A DNA stretch of 64,000 bases, taken from NCBI RefSeq assembly GCF_003129965.1, contig NZ_NRCJ01000011.1, positions 41,567-105,566 on the forward strand, read 5' to 3'. Source of the DNA: Aggregatibacter kilianii. Its GTDB lineage: Bacteria; Pseudomonadota; Gammaproteobacteria; Enterobacterales; Pasteurellaceae. A model generated the notes under the pieces. It did no database searches. It was not told the origin of the DNA and was given only the letters and a program-made list of their open reading frames with translations. Every line of letters begins with the position of its first letter. Within the stretch, counting starts at the first letter, position 1. This document shows positions 29,998 through 39,773 of the stretch, piece after piece. The position numbers and the translations under genes were made by a program.

Positions 29998-30032
29998 TAA
30001 AAAGTGCGGTGAAATTTCACCGCACTTTTTTC
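29998..30032. terminator. Bidirectional terminator scrB / truB
   Basis: A perfect palindrome made of two uptake signals (30002-30010 and 30019-30027), with A and T runs on either side, lies between convergent genes. Confidence 0.85.
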
Positions 30033-30033
30033 A

Positions 30034-30951
30034 TCAATACACCACTAATCGCTGTGGTCGAATCACGTTGTTTTCATCAATCCGCGCGACGCCAAGAAAG
30101 CGGTTCTCATGGGAGAATAACCGCACCAGTCCTTGTAATTCCGCCGAATTATCGAATTTTATGCGCTGACCGAAACCGATGCCTTGGGTTTGCTGTTCAT
30201 CTAAGATTAACGCCGGCAATTTTGCTACGGCGGTATCCATTGGCAGCAATAAAGCGTCCAACGCGTTTAAATCTTGCTGTTCCGCCAAGGCTTGCAAAGC
30301 GTTCCAATCCAGCATGTTCTCCGTCGGGTAATCCGCCACCGCCGTACGACGCAACATGGTGACGTGTGCACCGCAGCCTAAAGCCTCACCTAAATCATCC
30401 ACCAAGGTGCGAATATAAGTGCCTTTGGAGCAATGCACTTCTAACGTTAAATAAGGGGCGTTATATTCGATGAAATTCAGTTCAAAAATCGTAATGGGAC
30501 GCGCTTGACGCTCTACGGTAATGCCTTGGCGTGCGTATTCATAAAGCGGTTTGCCGTTGTGTTTCAGTGCAGAAAACATGGTCGGCACTTGCAAAATATC
30601 CCCGCGAAACGCTTCAAGTGCGGTCAAAATTTCAGGTGTTTTTACCTTCACCAGGCGGGTTTCCACGAGCTGCCCTTCCGCATCGGATGTGTCGGTGCGT
30701 TCGCCCAGTTTTGCCGTCACCAAGTAACGCTTATCGGCATCCAGCAAAAACTGGGAAAACTTGGTGGCTTCGCCCAAACAAATAGGCAACATCCCTGTGG
30801 CAAGCGGATCCAACGCACCGGTATGCCCGGCTTTGTTCGCCTGAAAAATGCGTTTCACTTTTTGCATGATGTCGTTGGAAGACATGCCTTGCGGTTTATC
30901 CAGCAAAAACACGCCGTGAATATCACGCCCACGTTTACGCGGTTTGGACAT
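30034..30951 (-). CDS. truB: tRNA pseudouridine-55 synthase TruB
   Basis: TruB makes the universal pseudouridine 55 in tRNA. The 305-aa protein has DKPQGMSSN, the catalytic [21 protein letters not shown] (Asp in GALDPLATG, near residue 46), and [21 protein letters not shown] core motifs of the family, quoted here only by their key parts. Its start overlaps the rbfA stop (TAATG), so they are translationally coupled. It is the last gene of the rimP-nusA-infB operon. Confidence 0.97.
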   Translation of the reverse strand: MSKPRKRGRDIHGVFLLDKPQGMSSNDIMQKVKRIFQANKAGHTGALDPLATGMLPICLGEATKFSQFLLDADKRYLVTAKLGERTDTSDAEGQLVETRLVKVKTPEILTALEAFRGDILQVPTMFSALKHNGKPLYEYARQGITVERQARPITIFELNFIEYNAPYLTLEVHCSKGTYIRTLVDDLGEALGCGAHVTMLRRTAVADYPTENMLDWNALQALAEQQDLNALDALLLPMDTAVAKLPALILDEQQTQGIGFGQRIKFDNSAELQGLVRLFSHENRFLGVARIDENNVIRPQRLVVY

Positions 30952-31337
30952 TACTCGTTGTCCTCGTGGTGTTTTTTCTGATCTTCACGCATGACGTTAG
31001 TCACTAGATTAGACATGCGCATACCTTCCACTAAAGATTGATCGTAAATAAAGCGAATCTCCGGCACGATACGCAGACGCATGGCTTTGCCTAGCAACGT
31101 GCGGATATAAGGCGCGGCTTTTTCCAAGCCTTTCATGCCTTGTGAGATCGCCTGTTCATCATGATCAAATAAAAACGTGACGAAAATTTTGGCATACGCC
31201 AAATCACTGGACACTTCCACATCGGATACCGTCACCATGCCGATACGGGGATCTTTCACTTCGCGCTGTAAAATCACCGCGATTTCTTTTTGGATTTCTT
31301 GTGCGACACGGTCGCTACGTTTGAATTCTCGAGCCAT
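30951..31337 (-). CDS. rbfA: Ribosome-binding factor A
   Basis: RbfA assists late 16S rRNA maturation in the 30S subunit and is needed in the cold. The 128-aa KH-like protein shows [33 protein letters not shown] and [19 protein letters not shown]. It overlaps truB by one base and follows infB after a 150-base gap containing a terminator and a repeat, so it may be partly uncoupled from infB. Confidence 0.97.
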   Translation of the reverse strand: MAREFKRSDRVAQEIQKEIAVILQREVKDPRIGMVTVSDVEVSSDLAYAKIFVTFLFDHDEQAISQGMKGLEKAAPYIRTLLGKAMRLRIVPEIRFIYDQSLVEGMRMSNLVTNVMREDQKKHHEDNE

Positions 31338-31379
31338 TTTGTTTCTCTTTTATTTGTCCGCGGGTAAGTATACCCACGG

Positions 31380-31450
31380 TTAGGCATAAGTTCTTCCCCT
31401 TTGGGGAAGTTTGTACATAACCCCAAAAGGGAAAATTGTGTGTAGCCTAG
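31380..31450. repeat. Dispersed repeat with CCCCTTTGGGG hairpin, infB-rbfA gap
   Basis: A hairpin cttcccctttggggaag (31393-31409) follows ttaggcataag, then ccccaaaaggg. A related copy (taagcataattcagcccctttggggctg) is at about 55338-55366 after dnaK, which suggests a repeat family. Confidence 0.55.
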
Positions 31451-31452
31451 GC

Positions 31453-31484
31453 AAAAAGTGCGGTCAAATTTGACCGCACTTTAA
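31453..31484 (-). terminator. Uptake-signal terminator after infB
   Basis: Uptake signals at 31456-31464 and 31473-31481 form an almost perfect 14-bp palindrome, 4 bases past the infB stop. Confidence 0.7.
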
Positions 31485-31487
31485 GGA

Positions 31488-33980
31488 TTAAATTGAGCGC
31501 TTAACCTCAACCACTTCAAACACCTCAATCTGGTCGCCGACTTTCACGTCGTTGTAGTTCTTCACGCCGATACCGCATTCCATGCCATTACGCACTTCGG
31601 CGACATCGTCTTTGAAGCGGCGGAGGGATTCCAGTTCGCCTTCGAAAATGACCACGTTGTCGCGCAAGACGCGAATTGGATTATTACGTTTCACCACGCC
31701 CTCGGTCACCATACAGCCGGCGATGGCGCCGAATTTCGGATGACGGAACACATCGCGTACTTCTGCCAAGCCGATGATTTCTTGTTTGAATTCAGGTTGG
31801 AGCATGCCGCTCATTGCCGCTTTGATTTCGTTGAGCAATTCGTAAATGATGGAATAGTAACGTAAATCAATGTTTTCGCTTTCGATAATGCGGCGGGCGG
31901 AGCCGTCTGCACGCACGTTAAAGCCGACGATGATCGCGTTAGAAGCTGCCGCCAAAGTCGCGTCTGTTTCGGTAATACCGCCCACGCCGGAACCCACCAC
32001 TTTCACTTTCACTTCGTCGGTGGAAAGTTCCATTAAGGATTGCACAATGGCTTCTACGGAACCCTGAACGTCCGCTTTCACAATGACGTTCAATTCTGCC
32101 ACATCGCCTTCCGCCATGTTGCTGAACATATTCTCCAGTTTGGCTTTTTGTTGTCGGGCAAGTTTCACTTCACGGAATTTGCCTTGGCGATATAACGCCA
32201 CTTCACGCGCTTTTTTCTCATCACGTACGACAGTGGCCTCATCACCCGCTGCCGGTACGCCGGAAAGCCCTAACACTTCCACCGGAATTGCCGGACCGGC
32301 TTCGTCGATTTCTAGACCGTTTTCATCGCGCATTGCACGCACGCGTCCATATTCAAAGCCACAAAGCAAAATGTCGCCTTTGGTTAACGTGCCTGATTGT
32401 ACGAGGATAGTTGCTACCGGACCGCGACCTTTATCCAAGTAGGATTCGATCACCACGCCGGTCGCCATGCCGTTTTTCACAGCGGTTAATTCAAGCACTT
32501 CCGATTGCAATAAGATGGCTTCAAGCAATTCGTCAACGCCGGTCCCTTTTTTCGCGGAGACATACACGAATTGTACGTCACCGCCGAATTTTTCGGCGAT
32601 CACGTCATATTGCAGTAATTCCTGCTCAACGTGTTCCGGATTGGCCTCCGGTTTATCGATTTTGTTCACGGCAACCACGATTGGCACCCCCGCCGCTTTG
32701 GCGTGTTGGATCGCCTCGATAGTTTGCGGCATCACGCCGTCATCGGCAGCGACGACCAACACCACGATGTCGGTGGCTTTTGCACCACGTGCACGCATGG
32801 AAGTAAACGCCGCATGTCCCGGGGTATCTAAGAAAGTAATCATTTTGCCGTCATCGGTTTCAACGTGATACGCACCGATGTGCTGCGTAATCCCGCCCGC
32901 TTCGCCTGCCGCCACTTTGGCTTTACGAATATAGTCAAGCAAGGAAGTTTTACCGTGGTCAACGTGCCCCATAATGGTCACAACCGGCGCACGCGTCACT
33001 AATTCCGCGTCCACATCACGGTCGCTCATCACCGCTTCTTCCAATTCATTTTCTTTACGCACGATGACCTTGTGTCCCATTTCTTCCGCGACAAGTTGCG
33101 CGGTTTCTTGGTCGATCACTTGGTTAATGGTCGCCATAGCGCCCATTTTCATCATGGTTTTAATCACTTCCGTGGCTTTCACCGCCATTTTATTGGCAAG
33201 TTCGGCAACAGTGATGGTTTCACCGATAACCACATCGCGGTTAACCGCTTGAGCCGGTTTGGTAAAGGCTTGTTGTAACGCACTGCCTTTTTTCGCCTGC
33301 TTGCCTTTGCCGCCTTTTACATCTTTTTGGTTGCGACGGTTAGACTCGCGCTCGTTTTTATTGCTGTCGTCATCACGTCCGCCCTTTTTCGCCTTATTCA
33401 CTTTATTTTTACCACGACCGCGATTTTCATTGCGACGCTCTTCTTCGTCTTCAGCTTCAAGGGCATAACTGGACGTCAAATTGTAGTCGGAATAATCTTC
33501 CGCACTATTGTTTTGATGATGATCATCGGAAAGATCGGCATAACGTTTTGCTTCTTCCGCCGCTTTACGCGCTTGTTCTTCCGCCTTTTGACGGGCTAAC
33601 TCTTCCGCTTTACGACGCAATTCCGCTTCTTCCGCTTTACGTTTTTCTTTTTCCGGATCTGCAGATTTAACCGGATTATTGACCGCACTTTGCACCGGCG
33701 CAACTTGTGCCTGTTTTGCTTTTTCGGCAGCTTCTTTTTCTTTCGCCGCTTTCTCTCTTTGCGCTCTTTCTTCCGCCGCTTTTTGTTCGGCTTCTTGTCT
33801 TGCTTTCAATTTTGCCGCTTCTTCGGCTTTTTGAGCCGCCTCTGTTGGAATCGTACGTTTTTTGCGCACTTCAACCTGCACTTCTTTACTTTTGCCCGAA
33901 GCACTGGTGCCGCTAACGGTGGTTTTTGTTCTGCGCTGTAAGCTCAGTTTTTTCGGGGCGTTTTTTAATTCTTCTGTCAT
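31488..33980 (-). CDS. infB: Translation initiation factor IF-2
   Basis: IF-2 is the GTPase that brings fMet-tRNA to the 30S subunit. The 830-aa protein has an N-terminal IF2 domain, a long Ala/Glu/Lys/Arg-rich charged region (about 30-230), and the IF2-N repeat near 250. The G domain then follows, with G1 [12 protein letters not shown] (about 343), G3 DTPGHAAF and G4 NKIDKPE. Domains II-IV include [14 protein letters not shown] and end VEVKRSI. It sits 15 bases downstream of nusA. Internal starts giving shorter IF-2 forms are known in E. coli and are not resolved here. Confidence 0.97.
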   Translation of the reverse strand: MTEELKNAPKKLSLQRRTKTTVSGTSASGKSKEVQVEVRKKRTIPTEAAQKAEEAAKLKARQEAEQKAAEERAQREKAAKEKEAAEKAKQAQVAPVQSAVNNPVKSADPEKEKRKAEEAELRRKAEELARQKAEEQARKAAEEAKRYADLSDDHHQNNSAEDYSDYNLTSSYALEAEDEEERRNENRGRGKNKVNKAKKGGRDDDSNKNERESNRRNQKDVKGGKGKQAKKGSALQQAFTKPAQAVNRDVVIGETITVAELANKMAVKATEVIKTMMKMGAMATINQVIDQETAQLVAEEMGHKVIVRKENELEEAVMSDRDVDAELVTRAPVVTIMGHVDHGKTSLLDYIRKAKVAAGEAGGITQHIGAYHVETDDGKMITFLDTPGHAAFTSMRARGAKATDIVVLVVAADDGVMPQTIEAIQHAKAAGVPIVVAVNKIDKPEANPEHVEQELLQYDVIAEKFGGDVQFVYVSAKKGTGVDELLEAILLQSEVLELTAVKNGMATGVVIESYLDKGRGPVATILVQSGTLTKGDILLCGFEYGRVRAMRDENGLEIDEAGPAIPVEVLGLSGVPAAGDEATVVRDEKKAREVALYRQGKFREVKLARQQKAKLENMFSNMAEGDVAELNVIVKADVQGSVEAIVQSLMELSTDEVKVKVVGSGVGGITETDATLAAASNAIIVGFNVRADGSARRIIESENIDLRYYSIIYELLNEIKAAMSGMLQPEFKQEIIGLAEVRDVFRHPKFGAIAGCMVTEGVVKRNNPIRVLRDNVVIFEGELESLRRFKDDVAEVRNGMECGIGVKNYNDVKVGDQIEVFEVVEVKRSI

Positions 33981-33995
33981 CTTTTCACTCCTTCA

Positions 33996-35492
33996 TTACT
34001 CAGTGAACCAACAAATGTTTCTGGCTGCCATAATCAAATCCGCAGCTTGTTCGGCACTGAGTCCTTCAATGTCGGCTAAATCGTCCACCCCTTGCTCTGC
34101 AAGCTCTTCCAAGGTGGTAATTTGTTTTTCCGCCAATTTAAAGGCGATATGGCGATTCATACCTTCAAGGTTGAGCAAACGATCTTCAATTTTTGCCTGT
34201 TTCAACGCTTCTTCTTCCGCTAACGCTTTTGCCGTAATAGCATTTTTCGCACGGGTTTGTAACTCTTCGACCAAATCTTCGTCTTCCAAACCGTCGATAG
34301 CGGTTAACTCGCTCACGGAAACATACGCCAATTCTTCTAAGGTGGAAAAACCTTCATCAATCAATAATTGGGCGAATTCTTCATCAATTTCCAGAGCATC
34401 AATAAACAAGTTTAATGCCTTGTCGTCTTCCGCTTGGTGTTTCGCATTCAATTCCTGCGTAGTCATGACATTTAACACCCAGCCGGTTAATTGGGTTGCC
34501 AAACGCACGTTTTGACCGTTACGACCGATGGCTTGCGCTAAATTGGCTTCTTCTACGGCAATATCCATGGAATGTTTGTCTTCATCGACTACGATAGAAC
34601 TCACATCCGCCGGCGCCATGGCATTGATCACGAATTGTGCCGGATTGTCATCCCAAAGCACGATGTCCACGCGCTCGCCACCGAGCTCATTGGTGATTGC
34701 CTGCACACGTGCACCGCGCATCCCCACGCAAGCGCCTACCGGATCAATACGCTTATCGTTACTTTTCACCGCAATTTTTGCGCGGGAACCCGGATCACGT
34801 GCGGCGCTGCGGATTTCGATTAATTCCTCACCGATTTCCGGCACTTCCAAACGGAACAATTCAATTAACATTTCCGGTTTGGCGCGGGTCACGAATAATT
34901 GTGTGCCTTTGCTTTCCGGATTAACTTTGTATAACACGCCGCGCACACGATCGCCCGGGCGGAAGTTCTCGCGCGGTAGCATATCTTCGCGTAACATCAC
35001 GGCTTCCGCTTTGTTACCGTCTTCGCCGTTCACATCTAAAATAATGCTGTCGCGGTTACTTTTCTTCACGGTAGCGGTAATAATTTGTCCTTCTTTGGAA
35101 CGGAATTGATCGACGATTTTACTGCGTTCCGCTTCGCGAATTTTGGTGCTGATCACTTGGCGTGCGGTTTGCATCGTGATACGGTCAAAGGCGATGGATT
35201 CAATTTGGTCTTCCACATAATCGCCCACCTGCGCATTCGGATCTTCAAAACGTGCGGCTTCCAACGTGATTTCTTTGGTCGGGTTATTCACTTCTTCCAC
35301 GACAAGCCAGCGGCGGAAGGTGTCGAATTCACCGGTTTTTGGGTTAATGGTAACGCGCACATCCACGTCATATTCGTATTTCTTTTTGGTTGAAAGGGCA
35401 ATGGCGCTTTCTAACGCTTCAAAAATTTTCTCGCGTGGCAATAATTTTTCATTGGACACGGCTTCTGCCGCTAATAAAATTTCTTTACTCAT
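33996..35492 (-). CDS. nusA: Transcription termination/antitermination factor NusA
   Basis: NusA binds RNA polymerase and modulates pausing, termination and antitermination. The 498-aa protein (E. coli 495) has the N-terminal RNAP-binding domain ([20 protein letters not shown]), an S1 domain (about 135-200), two KH domains (including [14 protein letters not shown] and [12 protein letters not shown]) and two acidic C-terminal repeats that end in the [12 protein letters not shown] segment. ATG 35492 is the conserved start; the open frame extends 13 codons more. It lies between rimP and infB. Confidence 0.97.
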   Translation of the reverse strand: MSKEILLAAEAVSNEKLLPREKIFEALESAIALSTKKKYEYDVDVRVTINPKTGEFDTFRRWLVVEEVNNPTKEITLEAARFEDPNAQVGDYVEDQIESIAFDRITMQTARQVISTKIREAERSKIVDQFRSKEGQIITATVKKSNRDSIILDVNGEDGNKAEAVMLREDMLPRENFRPGDRVRGVLYKVNPESKGTQLFVTRAKPEMLIELFRLEVPEIGEELIEIRSAARDPGSRAKIAVKSNDKRIDPVGACVGMRGARVQAITNELGGERVDIVLWDDNPAQFVINAMAPADVSSIVVDEDKHSMDIAVEEANLAQAIGRNGQNVRLATQLTGWVLNVMTTQELNAKHQAEDDKALNLFIDALEIDEEFAQLLIDEGFSTLEELAYVSVSELTAIDGLEDEDLVEELQTRAKNAITAKALAEEEALKQAKIEDRLLNLEGMNRHIAFKLAEKQITTLEELAEQGVDDLADIEGLSAEQAADLIMAARNICWFTE

Positions 35493-35514
35493 GCTGTTTC
35501 TATCCTTTTTAAAT

Positions 35515-35970
35515 TTAAAATTTTGCAACAACGTTGGCTTTTTGAATATTGCCGAACGCCAAAACCTGTTCTTGTTTATCCATAATCAGCGTAATCATAT
35601 CATTGTCAATTTTCTCCAATTCCCCTTGCCACTTACGACGATCCGCCACCGGAATACGCAAATGCACCACAATTTCCTGCCCAATATAACGGGCATATTG
35701 CGCTAACGTAAAGAGCGGGCGATCCAATCCCGGCGAGGAAACCTCAAGGTTATATTTATCCGCAATCGGATCTTCCACATCTAACACCGCGCTTACCTGA
35801 CGGCTCACATCGGCGCAATCATCCACAGTTACGCCGCCTTCTTTATCAATAAACAAACGCACGGTTAAGTAACGGCCGACACGTTGGCATTCAATGCCCC
35901 AAAGCTCACAACCGAGATCTTCTACGGAGCTTTGTAATAAATCCTGTAATTTCTGTTCCAAAGTTGCCAA
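35515..35970 (-). CDS. rimP: Ribosome maturation factor RimP, with a TTG start
   Basis: RimP helps 30S assembly by promoting addition of ribosomal proteins near S12. The 151-aa protein reads [11 protein letters not shown]..., [20 protein letters not shown] and [13 protein letters not shown], matching E. coli RimP (150 aa) from its second residue. The start is TTG at 35968-35970, placed 5 bases after a perfect GGAGG (35976-35980). The upstream ATG of the same frame (36036) would add 22 residues with no family likeness. First protein gene of the nusA-infB operon. Confidence 0.95.
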   Translation of the reverse strand: MATLEQKLQDLLQSSVEDLGCELWGIECQRVGRYLTVRLFIDKEGGVTVDDCADVSRQVSAVLDVEDPIADKYNLEVSSPGLDRPLFTLAQYARYIGQEIVVHLRIPVADRRKWQGELEKIDNDMITLIMDKQEQVLAFGNIQKANVVAKF

Positions 35971-36083
35971 AACAACCTCCCTCAAACGATAGACGTAAAA
36001 AAAGGGCTTAAAGCCCAGTTTTTCAATAATTATCAACTAATTAAAAACAATTATTTGATATTTAAACAACAAATTTATCGTAT

Positions 36084-36112
36084 AAAAAAACCCCAAAATT
36101 GGGGTTCTTTTT
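36084..36112. terminator. Hairpin between initiator tRNA and rimP
   Basis: aaccccaaaattggggtt (core 36091-36104), with A and T runs on both sides, forms a terminator on the minus strand 15 bases past the tRNA. It would uncouple most tRNA transcripts from the rimP operon. Confidence 0.7.
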
Positions 36113-36126
36113 ACTGAACTTGTGAT

Positions 36127-36203
<77 letters not shown>

Positions 36204-36220
36204 TCCGAAATATGTGGCGT

Positions 36221-36249
36221 ATTATAGTGATCTGTGATGAAAATAGCAA
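36221..36249 (-). promoter_or_regulatory. Promoter of initiator tRNA
   Basis: Minus strand TTGCTA (36244-36249), a 17-base spacer and consensus TATAAT (36221-36226) lie 18 bases before the tRNA 5' end. Confidence 0.8.
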
Positions 36250-36307
36250 GGTTTAATTCAGCGACAAAAGCTCAAATGAAAAAACGCCGCAAAAAATGAC
36301 CGCACTT

Positions 36308-36559
36308 TTAGAGGCTAAACAACCAATCGTCTTTCTTCGGCGTTTGCAAATAAAAGCCTTTTTCTTTAATTTGTTGCAGAACCTCCGCGTTATCCGCATT
36401 GACCAACGATTTTTTTCCGTCAAGGTTAAACGGCATAACAAAAATCGGCTTGCCGAAAACCTTTAACAACGCCTCCGGTAACGCCTCAAACTGATCGCGT
36501 TTTTCCACATAAAGGTACATACCCGCTTCTTTCGGGCTTTTATAAATAGCACATAGCAT
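36308..36559 (-). CDS. ycgL: YcgL domain protein
   Basis: An 83-aa protein of the YcgL (UPF0745) family: [20 protein letters not shown], then [11 protein letters not shown], and [21 protein letters not shown]. The function is not established. ATG 36559 has GGGAG 6 bases upstream, better than the open frame's earlier start. It is divergent from minC, which is the same ycgL/minC arrangement as in E. coli. Confidence 0.88.
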   Translation of the reverse strand: MLCAIYKSPKEAGMYLYVEKRDQFEALPEALLKVFGKPIFVMPFNLDGKKSLVNADNAEVLQQIKEKGFYLQTPKKDDWLFSL

Positions 36560-36642
36560 AATTTGCTCCCTAGCAAGGTTCAAGTTGCCGATTTTGCAAT
36601 AATTCATTATTATTAGGCAACTCTTTTTCTTGGAATTTCGTT

Positions 36643-37305
36643 ATGGCACAGGATATTATCGAACTACGAACAGGTCAATTTTCCGCCGTATTTATCAGTA
36701 TCAACAGTTCAAGCTTAACGGCGATTAAGCGCGCTTTGACAAAGAAAAGTAAAAATGCACCCTCATTGTTTCAAAATATTGAAGTGATTTTGCAATTTAA
36801 TCCTATGCTGGAAAAAGTCAATTTGGTTGCATTGAAGGATTTACTGGCGGAATATAACATTCATGTCATTGGCGTTGCCGATTGGCAAAACCATTTGCAA
36901 CGGGAGTTAATCCTTACCGCCGACTTACCTCTTCTCGGCAAAATTGATAATCTCTCCGAAATTTTGCCCGAGCCACGCCATCAAGCAACAAAAATTGTGC
37001 CTCACAATGTGATTGACAAACAGGTTATCTACGCTAAAAACAGCGATTTGATTATTCACGGTGATGTGGAACATGGCGCGGAAGTGGCGGCTGACGGCAA
37101 CATTCATATTTACGGCGAGCTGTTGGGGCGCGCCATGGCGGGTGTCAATAGCAGTTCAGGCTCCATTTACACACAATATTTGGATGCCGAATTCGTGGCG
37201 GTTAACAGCCGTTTTCTCTATAAAGAAAAAATCCCGACCGAATTCCTATATCGTTCAGTCAGGATTTTTGCAGAAAAGGAGAAATTAGTTTTTGCTCCTT
37301 TCTAA
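36643..37305 (+). CDS. minC: Septum site-determining protein MinC, without minD/minE next to it
   Basis: MinC blocks FtsZ polymerisation. In E. coli it needs MinD to reach the membrane and MinE to oscillate. The 220-aa protein has the N-terminal FtsZ-inhibiting domain (about 1-100), a short linker and the C-terminal beta-helix (from about 115) with AGAEVAADGNIH-like text (HGAEVAADGNIHIYGELLGRA). In the E. coli protein the beta-helix begins with RSGQ, needed for MinD binding; here the same place reads IDKQ (residues 124-127). No minD or minE follows: a terminator and a convergent lipoprotein gene come directly after. The gene is full length and its codons look intact. Confidence 0.9.
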   Translation: MAQDIIELRTGQFSAVFISINSSSLTAIKRALTKKSKNAPSLFQNIEVILQFNPMLEKVNLVALKDLLAEYNIHVIGVADWQNHLQRELILTADLPLLGKIDNLSEILPEPRHQATKIVPHNVIDKQVIYAKNSDLIIHGDVEHGAEVAADGNIHIYGELLGRAMAGVNSSSGSIYTQYLDAEFVAVNSRFLYKEKIPTEFLYRSVRIFAEKEKLVFAPF

Positions 37306-37328
37306 AAAGCAGCTTAGTCTGCTTTTTT
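37304..37328. terminator. Bidirectional hairpin minC / lipoprotein gene
   Basis: Stem aaaagcag with ctgctttt (37305-37312 and 37319-37326) overlaps the stop codons of both convergent genes. Confidence 0.65.
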
Positions 37329-37698
37329 ATTTGCCTTCAGTTTCGCTTTTTACGGCGTCCTTCACTTCAGCGGCTTTTTCGGATACGGCATCGGCAGCTT
37401 GACCGGCTTTTTCTGCTGCAGCATCTTTCATTTCATCGGCTTTTGCTGCCACTGCATCCATTTTTTCAGATGCGGCGTCTTTTGCTTCTGCCATTTTGTC
37501 TGCTGTAGCTTCTTTTGCATCTTTCGCTGCTTCAACTGTAGCATCCTTCACATCTTGTGCGGCGTTTACTACAGCATCTTTAGCCTCGGAGACACTTGCT
37601 TTTGCCTGTTCGGCTTGTGGTGAAGTTTTACCGTCATCACAAGCGGTTAAACTTAAAGTTACGCCTAACACTAATGCGGCTAATACTGATTTTTTCAT
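37327..37698 (-). CDS. Ala/Lys-rich lipoprotein with LEA-like helical repeats
   Basis: A 123-aa protein with a lipoprotein signal (MKKSVLAALVLGVTLSLTAC, lipidated Cys 20). The mature part is almost wholly made of amphipathic repeats of the type AKDAxxxAAxDVKDA or EKxxEVKDA, in steps of about 11 residues. These resemble late-embryogenesis-abundant or apolipoprotein-like helices. There is no catalytic motif. I infer a periplasmic or outer-membrane-anchored stress or membrane-stabilising role. AGGAG lies 6 bases before ATG 37698. Similar small lipoproteins are common in Pasteurellaceae, but I cannot name this one. Confidence 0.8.
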   Translation of the reverse strand: MKKSVLAALVLGVTLSLTACDDGKTSPQAEQAKASVSEAKDAVVNAAQDVKDATVEAAKDAKEATADKMAEAKDAASEKMDAVAAKADEMKDAAAEKAGQAADAVSEKAAEVKDAVKSETEGK

Positions 37699-37929
37699 CG
37701 TTACTCCTAATTAACAATTAAAAATAAACGCCTTACAAAATTGTTCTGTAAGACACCCATAGTCTGTAACAAAAATTTACAAAAGCAAATATTTTTTTGC
37801 CAAAAAGTGCTTAAACCTTGAATAAAACAAGCAAAAATTGACTTTAATATACTGAAATATAATACTTTTATTCACCTTCCTAATTTTAAATAAAAAAATG
37901 AGGAAAATTTACAATAGCTTTAATTTTGG

Positions 37930-38397
37930 TTAAAATTTATCCAAATATTTAATTTCAGCCACCTCTGCGCGATCATCATTGAGATCAATTTCCGCAATCG
38001 TCGCAGGGTAAAAACTCGCCGGATTTCGACCGCACATTTCTTTCACAATGTCGCCCACCAAAGGCAAATGTGAAATTAACAACACATTTTCCACGCCATC
38101 TTCGGCAAGCACGGAAAGGTACTCGCTCACCATCCCGGAATCGCCGTAAGGCGTAATGCCATCCCAGATTTCTAACTTATCCGTCAGTTTCTGATCATAC
38201 ACCTCATTAATTTGATGAAAGGTTTCTAACGCGCGGGCATAGGGGCTAACTAAAACCTTATCCAATACAGGGGCGGTGGATTTCAGCCACATTCCCTGTG
38301 TTGAGGATTGCTCTTTACCGCGCGCGTTAAGATGGCGCTCCTTATCGGATTTCGCCATCAATTCCGCTTCGCCGTGACGCATAACAAACAAACGCAT
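37930..38397 (-). CDS. sixA: Phosphohistidine phosphatase SixA
   Basis: SixA is a small histidine phosphatase that removes phosphate from a histidine of signalling or PTS proteins. The 155-aa product has MRHGEAE at residues 6-12 (catalytic His 8), SPYARALETF (Arg for phosphate binding) and LLISHLPLVGDIVKEM (second His). It matches E. coli SixA in size (161 aa). It lies 10 bases after glmM and is probably cotranscribed with folP-glmM. Confidence 0.92.
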   Translation of the reverse strand: MRLFVMRHGEAELMAKSDKERHLNARGKEQSSTQGMWLKSTAPVLDKVLVSPYARALETFHQINEVYDQKLTDKLEIWDGITPYGDSGMVSEYLSVLAEDGVENVLLISHLPLVGDIVKEMCGRNPASFYPATIAEIDLNDDRAEVAEIKYLDKF

Positions 38398-38407
38398 GAC
38401 CGCTCAC

Positions 38408-39742
38408 CTAGTTTGCTTTCACAGCATTAGCAATTTCTTCCGCACATTGTTGTGCCAATGTGCCGTCCTCACATTCCACCATCACACGGATAAGCGGCTC
38501 CGTACCGGATTTACGCAACAGGATTCGACCTTTGCCCGCCAAACGTTTTTCAACGTCAGCCGCAACCGCTTTCACCGAATCGCTTTCCAACGGATTTTCA
38601 CCGCCGGCAAAACGCACATTAATCAAGACTTGCGGGAATAATCTCACTGCGCCCGCCAATTCGTTTAAGGTTAAACGGTGTTTCGCCATGGCGGTTAAGA
38701 CGGCAAGTGAAGCGATAATGCCGTCCCCGGTGGTGTTACGATCGGCGATGATAATATGGCCAGAGTTTTCCCCGCCTAACCCCCAACCGCGTTCCTGCAT
38801 TTTTTCCAATACATAACGATCGCCCACATTGGCGCGTACGAAAGGAATGGCTAATTGTTTTAACGCTAACTCAAGGCTCATGTTACTCATTAAAGTTCCC
38901 ACGACGCCGCCTTGTAAACGCCCTTCACGCAAGGCTTCACGGGCGATAATAAATAATGCTTGGTCACCATCCACTTTATTACCCAGATGATCTATCATGA
39001 TTAAACGGTCACCGTCGCCGTCATACGCCAAACCTACATCGGCATGGGTCTCAACAACTTTGGCTTGCAATGCGGCAATGTCGGTTGCACCGCATTTTTC
39101 GTTAATGTTCATACCGTTCGGGTGCGTACCGATTTCAATCACTTCCGCGCCCAGCTCGCGCATCACATTCGGCGCAATATGATACGTAGCGCCATTGGCA
39201 CAATCCACGACGATTTTATAACCTTCCAAGCTTAAATGTGCCGGGAAAGTGCTTTTACAAAATTCGATATAACGCCCCGCCGCGTCTTTAATTCGGCTGG
39301 CACGCCCTAACTCGGCGGATTCCACGCAATCCATCGGCTGTTCCAACATAGCTTCGATTTCTTCTTCCACTTCATCCGGCAATTTTGTGCCTTGCGTGGA
39401 AAAGAATTTAATCCCGTTATCATAATACGGGTTATGTGAAGCAGAGATCACAATCCCCGCTTCGGCGCGGAAAGTGCGGGTCAAATAAGCGACGGCAGGC
39501 GTCGGCATCGGTCCGGTAAAAGCGGCGGATAAGCCGGCGGCGGCTAACCCGGCTTCAAGCGCCGATTCCAGCATATAGCCGGAAATACGCGTATCTTTGC
39601 CGATAAGCACCACGCGGGAACCGTGGTTTGCCAACACTTTCCCCGCAGCCCAACCGAGTTTTAACACAAAATCCGGGGTAATCGGATGCGTTCCCACTTT
39701 GCCGCGAACACCGTCGGTACCGAAATATTTACGTTCAGCCAT
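38408..39742 (-). CDS. glmM: Phosphoglucosamine mutase GlmM
   Basis: GlmM turns glucosamine 6-phosphate to glucosamine 1-phosphate for peptidoglycan and LPS precursors. The 444-aa protein starts [11 protein letters not shown], and has the active-site phosphoserine in [10 protein letters not shown] (Ser 102), the metal loop AYDGDGDR and the phosphate-binding [14 protein letters not shown]. It follows folP by 31 bases, the same folP-glmM order as E. coli. Confidence 0.98.
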   Translation of the reverse strand: MAERKYFGTDGVRGKVGTHPITPDFVLKLGWAAGKVLANHGSRVVLIGKDTRISGYMLESALEAGLAAAGLSAAFTGPMPTPAVAYLTRTFRAEAGIVISASHNPYYDNGIKFFSTQGTKLPDEVEEEIEAMLEQPMDCVESAELGRASRIKDAAGRYIEFCKSTFPAHLSLEGYKIVVDCANGATYHIAPNVMRELGAEVIEIGTHPNGMNINEKCGATDIAALQAKVVETHADVGLAYDGDGDRLIMIDHLGNKVDGDQALFIIAREALREGRLQGGVVGTLMSNMSLELALKQLAIPFVRANVGDRYVLEKMQERGWGLGGENSGHIIIADRNTTGDGIIASLAVLTAMAKHRLTLNELAGAVRLFPQVLINVRFAGGENPLESDSVKAVAADVEKRLAGKGRILLRKSGTEPLIRVMVECEDGTLAQQCAEEIANAVKAN

Positions 39743-39773
39743 GTTTTATTCCTTCTTTTTAGATATGTTTAAT

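Noticed and set aside
32411..33941. Several long open frames on the + strand opposite infB
   Set aside because: They mirror the biased Ala/Glu/Lys codons of IF-2 and have no family-like sequence or ribosome sites.
35971..36036. Longer RimP starting at ATG 36036
   Set aside because: The extra 22 residues do not match the family and overlap a perfect GGAGG that serves the TTG start at 35970.
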